Positions 6,313 to 11,049 of a stretch of DNA of 11,049 bases are shown one piece after another. The notes under the pieces were generated by a model. It saw nothing but the letters and a program-made list of their open reading frames with translations. It made no database searches and had not been told where the DNA came from. Source of the stretch: Bacteroidota bacterium (lineage in GTDB: Bacteria > Bacteroidota > Bacteroidia > NS11-12g > UBA955); NCBI GenBank assembly GCA_005788145.1, contig SXYY01000164.1:1-11049 (forward strand), in the 5' to 3' direction. Within the stretch, counting starts at the first letter, position 1; the number at the start of each line of letters is the position of its first letter. Both the position numbers and the translations under genes were made by a program.

Positions 6313-6731
6313 TAAGGCGGTTTGCGCAGCAAAAACATCAGTGCAATGGGAAGGCAGAGTAAAAGCGTGTAAATACGGTTTTTTCCCTCAAATTTTACGC
6401 GATCGATGATGAGCGTACCGGAATCATTGGCTTTCAACGCGTGGGTGTGTTGCCATTTTTGTAACGGAAACGGTACAGTAATTTCTTCGTCGCGAAACAA
6501 CCAATCTTTTTCTGTGTAGCGATGCTGGGTGATTTTGCCATGCCAAGTTTGGGTGAACTTGCCAAAGCCAACGGCAAACTTGAGTTCATCGCCCCGAAAC
6601 TGACCATCGTATTGAATCAATCGCATTGTAACAAGTGGGGGTTTGAGTTTGAGCAACAGCGATTGGTCGAATTGTGATGCTACTACGTCGCGCTGTGCCG
6701 ATACTTGGGTGACAAATGTAAATTGAATCAT
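6288..6731 (-). CDS. SRPBCC-domain protein with C-terminal membrane segment
   Basis: A 147-residue protein. Residues 1-118 look like an SRPBCC (START/Bet v 1-like ligand-binding) domain: an N-terminal strand FTFVTQVSA (4-12), a helix with F-D-Q, then GDELKFAVGFG (47-57), W-H-G-K-I, and the characteristic FPLQKWQHTHAL (88-99) followed by GTLIIDRVKFEG (105-116). Residues 119-135 (RIYTLLLCLPIALMFLL) form a likely membrane anchor with a basic tail. Ligand and function are unknown. From memory, such genes often occur beside carotenoid and photolyase genes in Bacteroidota, so the position next to crtY-blh may matter; that is inference. It converges on blh and overlaps it by 25 nt, and is divergent from the pterin operon. 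Stop is TAG. Confidence 0.75.
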   Translation of the reverse strand: MIQFTFVTQVSAQRDVVASQFDQSLLLKLKPPLVTMRLIQYDGQFRGDELKFAVGFGKFTQTWHGKITQHRYTEKDWLFRDEEITVPFPLQKWQHTHALKANDSGTLIIDRVKFEGKNRIYTLLLCLPIALMFLLRKPPYHRWLSAR

Positions 6732-6799
6732 AGATTTGTAGTATTAACAAACCATTTTCGATTTGTTTGGTTAAACTATCACTTCTTTTAAATAAATAA

Positions 6800-7213
6800 A
6801 TGTCACACCGCGTAGCCGTATACAGAACCGCCCATTTCAATGCCGCCCATCGATTGCATGTGCCGAGTTGGAGTGATGAACAAAACAAGCAGTTCTTCGG
6901 GCTGTGCAACAACGCCCATTACCACGGTCACAACTATGATTTGGAGGTGAGGGTTGAAGGATTGGTGGACTCTGTGACGGGTTATTTGATCGATATGAAG
7001 TTGGTAAAGCAGTACATCGACGAGGAAGTGATTGAGCGATTTGATCACAAGAATTTAAATTTAGACACGGAGGAGTTTCGCGATTTGAACCCTACGGCGG
7101 AGAATATTGTGTATGTAATTTGGCAAAAGTTGCGTACGCGGGTCCCGATGGAAATGAGTTTGAGTGTGCGATTGTACGAAACACCCCGTAATTTTGTAGA
7201 ATTCAATGGATAA
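6800..7213 (+). CDS. 6-pyruvoyl-tetrahydropterin / 6-carboxy-tetrahydropterin synthase (PTPS/QueD family)
   Basis: A 137-residue T-fold enzyme acting on 7,8-dihydroneopterin triphosphate, the product of the neighbouring FolE. Zinc ligands are His17 (FNAAHRL), His42 and His44 (HYHGHNYDL). The catalytic Cys36 lies in FGLCNN, with Asp82-His83 (RFDHKNLNLD) and pterin-binding Glu127 (LYETPRN); NPTAENI is at 98-104. The C-N-N spacing and F-D-H-K-N-L motif resemble animal-type PTPS, while Bacteroidota homologues are usually annotated as QueD for queuosine (7-deazaguanine) synthesis. Sequence alone does not decide between biopterin-like and queuosine roles, and no queC/queE/queF is in view. The gene is divergent from the SRPBCC gene across 68 nt. 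Its last 8 nt overlap folE (ATGGATAA), showing an operon with coupled translation. Confidence 0.9.
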   Translation: MSHRVAVYRTAHFNAAHRLHVPSWSDEQNKQFFGLCNNAHYHGHNYDLEVRVEGLVDSVTGYLIDMKLVKQYIDEEVIERFDHKNLNLDTEEFRDLNPTAENIVYVIWQKLRTRVPMEMSLSVRLYETPRNFVEFNG

Positions 7214-7880
7214 AAAACTAGCGAACGAGCTGCTGAAGCAGTGGGAGGAGATGGGCGATTCGCACATTTCTGGAAAGCAGGACACGCCTTTGCGTGAGGA
7301 TGCTTTTGTGATGGACGATGCCTTGAAGATTGAATTGATTGCCAAGCATTTCAAGGAGATCATGCATGTGTTGGGTCTGGATTTGACAGACGAAAGTTTG
7401 CAGGGGACACCTTTACGTGTGGCGAAGATGTACGTGAACGAGCATTTTAATGGATTGGATCCCAAGAACCGTCCTGAGCCTACACTGTTTGAAAACAGTT
7501 ACAAGTACGCCGAGATGTTGGTTGAGAAGAACATCCAATTCCACAGCACTTGTGAGCATCATTTTGTGCCGATTTATGGATTTGCGCACGTGGCGTACAT
7601 CAGTTCTGGTAAAGTGATTGGTCTGAGTAAGTTGAATCGCATTGTAGATTACTTCGCTCGCCGTCCACAGGTTCAGGAACGCATGACGGTTCAGGTTGCG
7701 GAGGAGTTGAAACAGGTATTGGGAACACAAGATGTGGCGGTGATTATCGACGCGAAGCACATGTGTGTTGCGAGCAGGGGGATCAAAGACAGCCAAAGCA
7801 GTACGGTGACAAGCAGTTTTCACGGCAAGTTTTTGGATGTAGCAACCCGTTCTGAGTTGTTGAAATATATTGGCGGATAA
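7206..7880 (+). CDS. folE: GTP cyclohydrolase I (type IA)
   Basis: Converts GTP to 7,8-dihydroneopterin triphosphate and formate, the entry step to folate, biopterin-like pterins and queuosine. The cytoplasmic enzyme forms a ring-shaped decamer. The 224 residues match the family (about 222 in E. coli). Motifs: GTPLRVAKMY (67-76), the zinc and catalytic stretch FHSTCEHHFVPIYG (112-125) with Cys116, His118 and His119, VIGLSKLNRIVDYFARRPQVQE (137-158), and KHMCVASRGI (184-193) with His185 and Cys187, the third zinc ligand. Zinc ligands are therefore Cys116, His119 and Cys187, which makes it the zinc-dependent FolE and not the FolE2 type. It starts inside the PTPS/QueD gene with an 8-nt overlap, so both enzymes are made together for consecutive steps. 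A strong terminator follows. Confidence 0.97.
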   Translation: MDKKLANELLKQWEEMGDSHISGKQDTPLREDAFVMDDALKIELIAKHFKEIMHVLGLDLTDESLQGTPLRVAKMYVNEHFNGLDPKNRPEPTLFENSYKYAEMLVEKNIQFHSTCEHHFVPIYGFAHVAYISSGKVIGLSKLNRIVDYFARRPQVQERMTVQVAEELKQVLGTQDVAVIIDAKHMCVASRGIKDSQSSTVTSSFHGKFLDVATRSELLKYIGG

Positions 7881-7887
7881 TATTGTG

Positions 7888-7916
7888 CCATCGTTTTCGC
7901 AGTGCGAAACCGACGG
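7888..7916 (+). repeat. Imperfect hairpin just after folE
   Basis: Positions 7888-7900 pair with 7904-7916 (13 positions, two mismatches) around an AGT loop, 8 nt after the folE stop. It has no T run and is separate from the terminator at 7925-7962. It may protect the mRNA 3' end; function unknown. Confidence 0.45.
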
Positions 7917-7924
7917 TATTTGAT

Positions 7925-7962
7925 AAAACAAAAAAGCAGCGAATTCGCTGCTTTTTTGTTTT
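7925..7962. terminator. Bidirectional terminator (perfect 38-bp palindrome) between folE and tRNA-His
   Basis: AAAACAAAAAAGCAGCGAA (7925-7943) is followed directly by its exact reverse complement (7944-7962). The GCAGCG stem flanked by A6 and T6 makes an equally good rho-independent terminator on both strands, ending folE from the left and the tRNA-His transcript from the right. Confidence 0.93.
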
Positions 7963-7967
7963 GAGTG

Positions 7968-8042
7968 GGCGACTAACCGGACTCGAACCGGCGACCCCTA
8001 GCGCCACAAGCTAGTGCTCTAACCACCTGAGCTATAACCGCC
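7968..8042 (-). tRNA. tRNA-His (anticodon GTG)
   Basis: The minus strand folds into a full cloverleaf. The acceptor stem is GCGGTTA paired with TAGTCGC, and an extra 5' G (position -1, at 8042) pairs with C73 (7968), the hallmark of histidine tRNA. The D arm is GCTCAGGTGGTTAGAGC. The anticodon stem CTAGC/GCTAG encloses loop TTGTGGC with anticodon GTG. The T arm contains GGTTCGAGTCC. The 3' CCA is not encoded (CAC follows position 73), so it must be added by tRNA nucleotidyltransferase. Confidence 0.97.
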
Positions 8043-8055
8043 ATTTATAGGTCTG

Positions 8056-8086
8056 CAAAGATAGTTATTTTTTGATTATTTTTCAA
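8056..8086 (-). promoter_or_regulatory. Promoter of the tRNA-His gene
   Basis: On the minus strand TTG (8086-8084), exactly 20 nt of A/T-rich spacer, then TATCTTTG (8063-8056), a perfect match to the Bacteroidota -7 consensus TAnnTTTG, 13 nt before the first tRNA base. Confidence 0.72.
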
Positions 8087-8121
8087 TTTCAGAGAGAACC
8101 TTTGCAAAAATTGCCAATAAT

Positions 8122-8152
8122 TTGATGCGACGCTTTGGGGTGTGTACTTTTG
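8122..8152 (+). promoter_or_regulatory. Candidate promoter of the glycosyltransferase-asparagine synthase operon
   Basis: TTG (8122-8124), 20 nt, then TACTTTTG (8145-8152), fitting the Bacteroidota consensus. Transcription would start near 8157-8160, at or just before the likely GTG start at 8157, implying a leaderless or nearly leaderless mRNA unless a later start is used. Confidence 0.5.
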
Positions 8153-8156
8153 TTTC

Positions 8157-9428
8157 GTGGGCGACAGTAAAACGATATGGTGGTTGGCTGGTTGGTTTCC
8201 AAGTAGTTTGGATACCCAGGCGGGTAATTTTATCGGTCGGCACGCGCAAGCATTTGCCTTGCACCAGCGGGCGCAGCCCGCTGGTGCAAGGCTCACGATT
8301 TTTCATTTCCCAGTATATCGGTGGGGGAAAGACCCAAAACCTGTCAATATTTTTGAGATTCCACAAGTAAAAATTCGCTGTAAACCCATCGCACAATTGC
8401 CGTGGAGTGGTTGGTTTGCTCGCATGGTAAACTACCTATACTATCGTTGGGTTGCCAGTGGCGAATTGAAATCAGCGATGGCGATTCAAGGAGTGCCGGA
8501 TGTGGTGCATGTGCATGCGGCCGATAAAATTGCACGGTTGATTTCACCGTTGTACGAGACATTTAAAAAACACGGAAAAGGTGCCGTTCCGCTGTGGTAT
8601 ACAGAGCATTGGGCGATATTTAATGAGGTGGTTTCTGATGGGTTTGGCAAACGGGGGGCGATTTTTAGGCGGGATTATTTGAGGCTTTGGGAAAAAGTTA
8701 CGGTTTCTGCTCCGGTTAGTTTGTCATCGCAGCGAAGCATGCAGTCGTATTTGGGAGGGGCAAAACCTTTTGTGTTGTTTCGGAATGTGGTTGATACCAA
8801 TGTCTTCTATCCGAGAGTCACCGATGCCACAGAAAATCCCGAGGAAAAGGCCAATTTGCCCTTCGCTTTTTTGCATGTGTCATCGTTGGAACCCCGTAAA
8901 AATGTGTTGGGGATGCTGCGCGCCTTCGCCGCGTTGAAGCAGCAACACCCCGATTGGCGGATGCAGTTTCGCATTGTGGGTGGTAACAATGAATTGTACT
9001 TGAGTCAGGCCAGAACCGCCGCGTTGGGTCTTGGCCTTTTGCATATCTTTCAACCGAGTGTGGCGTTTTTTGGCCCTAGAGATGTCCAAGATATAGCTTT
9101 TCAAATGCAATGTGCAGATGTCTTTGTGTTGTTTTCTGATATGGAAAATGCACCTTGTGTGATTTCAGAGGCCCACTGTTGTGGCTTGCCTGTGATTTCG
9201 TCATCGGTGGCAGGGGTGCCGGAAATGATTCATGACGGCAACGGACTTTTGGTGTCTGCCGGCGACGAGATGGCACTTGTGGCCGCCATGGAACAGGCTT
9301 ATTTGAATCACCAAAAGTGGAATCGAGAACAAATTGCGTTAGAGGCAAAAACCAAACACAGCCCATTGACGGTTGCTGAGGTGTTGAACAAATCCTACCG
9401 AAATCTAATTGAGCCATGTGTGGAATAG
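8157..9428 (+). CDS. Glycosyltransferase, GT4/GT-B type
   Basis: A GT-B fold enzyme that would transfer a sugar from a nucleotide-sugar donor to a glycan acceptor, probably on the cytoplasmic face of the membrane in surface polysaccharide synthesis; donor and acceptor are unknown. The N-terminal domain starts with IWWLAGWFPSSLDTQAGNF and RHAQAF, typical of GT4 proteins, and has DVVHVHAADK near 120 and WYTEHW near 149. The C-terminal donor domain has LHVSSLEPRKNVLGMLRAF and the E-x7-E region SEAHCCGLPVISSS...GVPE, then GLLVSAGDE. The frame is open to GTG 8142, but the candidate promoter covers that codon, so GTG 8157 is preferred (423 residues). A perfect inverted repeat at 8256-8292 adds about ten residues after RHAQAFALH where relatives pass straight into the next strand. 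The last 13 nt overlap the asparagine synthase gene. Family is sure; specificity is not. Confidence 0.88.
   Translation: MGDSKTIWWLAGWFPSSLDTQAGNFIGRHAQAFALHQRAQPAGARLTIFHFPVYRWGKDPKPVNIFEIPQVKIRCKPIAQLPWSGWFARMVNYLYYRWVASGELKSAMAIQGVPDVVHVHAADKIARLISPLYETFKKHGKGAVPLWYTEHWAIFNEVVSDGFGKRGAIFRRDYLRLWEKVTVSAPVSLSSQRSMQSYLGGAKPFVLFRNVVDTNVFYPRVTDATENPEEKANLPFAFLHVSSLEPRKNVLGMLRAFAALKQQHPDWRMQFRIVGGNNELYLSQARTAALGLGLLHIFQPSVAFFGPRDVQDIAFQMQCADVFVLFSDMENAPCVISEAHCCGLPVISSSVAGVPEMIHDGNGLLVSAGDEMALVAAMEQAYLNHQKWNREQIALEAKTKHSPLTVAEVLNKSYRNLIEPCVE
8256..8292. repeat. Perfect 17-bp inverted repeat (hairpin) inside the glycosyltransferase gene
   Basis: GCCTTGCACCAGCGGGC (8256-8272), loop GCA (8273-8275), then the exact reverse complement (8276-8292). 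The very stable, GC-rich structure sits about 100 nt inside the coding region and is translated as roughly ALHQRAQPAGAR, keeping the frame open. It resembles REP-like or other palindromic mini-elements able to sit in genes, but no second copy occurs in this window. Confidence 0.92.
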
Positions 9429-11049
9429 CTGGTTGGATCGCTGATAATGGGGCCCCCAAACACCAAATGCAGTCGGTGGGGGAAGTTTTTGCAACCGAAC
9501 TTTTGCATCGCGGTCCGGATGGCTATGGAATAGAAGTTTTTGGTGAAGATCAAGGTGTGGCATTGCTGGTGCATCGTCGATTGTCAATTTTGGGCTTGGG
9601 AGAAGCGGGCGCGCAACCCATGATGAGTGCCGATGGTCGATATGCCATCAGTTTTAATGGTGAAATTTATAACTATTTAGAATTGGCGGAAGAGCATGGA
9701 TTGTCCAATTTGTCGGGAACGGATACCGAAATTTTGTTGCAGTTGTGGCAAGATTTGGGCAGGTCTGTATTGGACAAACTCGATGGGTTCTTCGCAATGG
9801 CTATATGGGATAATACAGAGAAAACGCTGACACTTGTCCGAGATAGAACCGGTGTGAAGCCTGTTTATTATTGCCGTAATGCCCAGGGATTTTGGTTTGG
9901 TTCCGAAGAGTTTGCCTTGGTCAAATCCATAGAATTGGTGGGTGAAACAACAAAGCTCAATACAAATGCCTTACAAGCGCATTCGTTGCGAGGGGATAGT
10001 GATAGCCAGGTATTGTATGAAGGCATCCAAGTTTTGGCCGCTGGTGAGTATTTGGTGTGGCGTGGGGTGGCCGGTTTGGAAATTGGGTTATGGCATTCAG
10101 GCAATTACATTCCCTTGAACGATGTTACTGCTTGGGTTCAAAAAATGGGCTTGAAAAAAGTGCCGGCGACGCACGCTGAATTGCTACGAGAGCAACTCAA
10201 ATGGTCGATGAAACGCCGCTTGCGCAGCGATGTGCCGATGGGTTTTGCGGTAAGCGGTGGTTTGGATTCAGCAGCTTTGGTGGGTGTGGCGCGTGGTTTA
10301 TTGGGGAAGGAAGCCCATGTGCATGTGTTTTCGGTCATCTCTCCAGGCAGTGAGGCCGATGAAAGTGATTATCAGCAGCAGGTTGTGAAAGCGGTCGGTG
10401 GTATTTGGCATACAGTGGATGTGTCTGATTTGGATGCCCACGATTTGGAGCGATACATCCGTGCAACCCACAGAATTCCGGTGGCATGGAACAACATTGC
10501 GCACTTTGCGTTGTGTGAAAAAGTACACGAGGCAGGGGTAAAGGTTCTGTTCAACGGTCAAGGTGCTGATGAATTGTTTGGGGGATATCCCCATTATTAT
10601 AAGGCTGCATTTTGGTCGGAAAGAGCCACTTTATGGCCCCAAAGGAAGAAATGGCCGCTCAATTTTTTCACGGCAGGCAAACAATGGTTGAAATATTGGT
10701 TGGGGATTTTCAAGGGGCAGAAATATGAGGATTGTGCGGATGTACTCATGCGTACTGATTATTACGGATCTCGATTGAACCAATTATTGCGTTATGAGGA
10801 CCGCAATGGGATGGCTTGGGGACTTGAGTCTCGAAACCCGTTTGCGGATAATTGGTTGATGGCGGATGCTTGGTTGAATGCATGGGCGGATGATACAAAT
10901 AGTTTGAAAGGCTCTTTGTCGTCGAAGTTGGTGAATGGATATTCCAAGGGGTATTTGCGCAAGGCGATGGAGGGGCTGGTGCCTGAGTCGGTCTTGTGGC
11001 GGGTAGATAAAAAAGGATTCACCGTTCCGGCATCGTCGATGACTTTGTC
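9416..11049 (+). CDS. asnB: Asparagine synthase (glutamine-hydrolysing), 3' end beyond window
   Basis: A two-domain amidotransferase that releases ammonia from glutamine and uses ATP to amidate a carboxylate, normally aspartate to asparagine. ATG 9416 gives MCGIAGW, so Cys2 is the N-terminal nucleophile after Met removal. The glutaminase domain continues with LLHRGPDGYG, HRRLSILGL, FNGEIYNY and LDKLDGFFAMAIWD. The synthetase domain has the ATP pyrophosphate loop SGGLDSA (280-286), NGQGADELFGGY (380-391), RYEDRNGMAWGLESRNPF and KKGFTVPAS near the edge. About 544 codons are visible with no stop; the family has about 550-640. The gene starts inside the glycosyltransferase gene (13-nt overlap). 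Such paralogues in glycan clusters may amidate sugar acids, so it could serve a surface polysaccharide and not free asparagine; the window does not settle this. Confidence 0.95.
   Translation, partial: MCGIAGWIADNGAPKHQMQSVGEVFATELLHRGPDGYGIEVFGEDQGVALLVHRRLSILGLGEAGAQPMMSADGRYAISFNGEIYNYLELAEEHGLSNLSGTDTEILLQLWQDLGRSVLDKLDGFFAMAIWDNTEKTLTLVRDRTGVKPVYYCRNAQGFWFGSEEFALVKSIELVGETTKLNTNALQAHSLRGDSDSQVLYEGIQVLAAGEYLVWRGVAGLEIGLWHSGNYIPLNDVTAWVQKMGLKKVPATHAELLREQLKWSMKRRLRSDVPMGFAVSGGLDSAALVGVARGLLGKEAHVHVFSVISPGSEADESDYQQQVVKAVGGIWHTVDVSDLDAHDLERYIRATHRIPVAWNNIAHFALCEKVHEAGVKVLFNGQGADELFGGYPHYYKAAFWSERATLWPQRKKWPLNFFTAGKQWLKYWLGIFKGQKYEDCADVLMRTDYYGSRLNQLLRYEDRNGMAWGLESRNPFADNWLMADAWLNAWADDTNSLKGSLSSKLVNGYSKGYLRKAMEGLVPESVLWRVDKKGFTVPASSMTL

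Noticed and set aside
7413..7931. A 172-codon open frame antisense to folE
   Set aside because: It lies entirely opposite a well-conserved gene and its terminator region, has no recognisable protein features, and is explained by codon bias of the sense strand.
8076..8396. Minus-strand open frames spanning the palindrome upstream of the glycosyltransferase
   Set aside because: They reach into the tRNA-His promoter, have no recognisable motif, and the plus-strand frame carries the GT4 N-terminal motif across the same DNA.
1..11049. CRISPR array, transposase gene, phage genes or toxin-antitoxin module
   Set aside because: I looked for spaced direct repeats and for characteristic proteins on both strands and found none; the genes are ordinary metabolic genes plus a possible glycan cluster start.

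Overview
The window looks like chromosomal DNA of a bacterium of the phylum Bacteroidota (Flavobacteriales/Cytophagales-like), probably aquatic. This rests on Bacteroidota-style promoters (TTG, about 20 nt, then TAnnTTTG) before several transcription units, weak or absent Shine-Dalgarno sequences, a DUF4249-like lipoprotein, and a pterin gene pair of the Bacteroidota type. I could not search databases, so the taxon is an inference. Eleven protein genes, one tRNA and two clear terminators are supported.

Left part (1-3400). The first 145 codons of dnaK lie on the minus strand and run off the left edge. Codon 6, a conserved glycine in the ATP-binding N-terminus, is a TGA stop. Upstream on the same strand is a predicted outer-membrane lipoprotein gene. 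Between them is a 147-nt spacer rich in TGTCG/CGACA inverted repeats. Divergently, on the plus strand, panB (pantothenate/CoA synthesis) is followed after 3 nt by a GNAT acetyltransferase of the phosphinothricin-acetyltransferase type. A LysR-type protein consisting only of the DNA-binding domain converges on it.

Middle (3400-6800). A small transaldolase gene (minus, with a strong terminator) is divergent from crtY-blh. These two overlapping genes encode lycopene beta-cyclase and beta-carotene 15,15'-dioxygenase, so together they convert lycopene to beta-carotene and then to retinal. No rhodopsin gene is in the window, but retinal synthesis implies one elsewhere. A membrane-anchored SRPBCC-domain protein converges on blh and overlaps its 3' end.

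Right part (6800-11049). A PTPS/QueD-family gene and folE overlap by 8 nt and form a pterin operon (GTP to dihydroneopterin triphosphate, then to a tetrahydropterin). A perfect 38-bp palindrome between folE and the converging tRNA-His gene can terminate both. Divergent from the tRNA gene, a GT4-type glycosyltransferase gene overlaps an asparagine synthase (glutamine-hydrolysing) gene by 13 nt. The latter runs off the right edge and may be the start of a cell-surface glycan cluster. Near its 5' end the glycosyltransferase reading frame contains a perfect 17-bp inverted repeat with a 3-nt loop that looks like an in-frame insertion.

The observations most worth follow-up are the stop codon inside dnaK, the hairpin inside the glycosyltransferase gene, the repeats upstream of dnaK, the crtY-blh retinal module and the LysR domain-only protein. 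I see no complete mobile element, CRISPR array or obviously new defence system.
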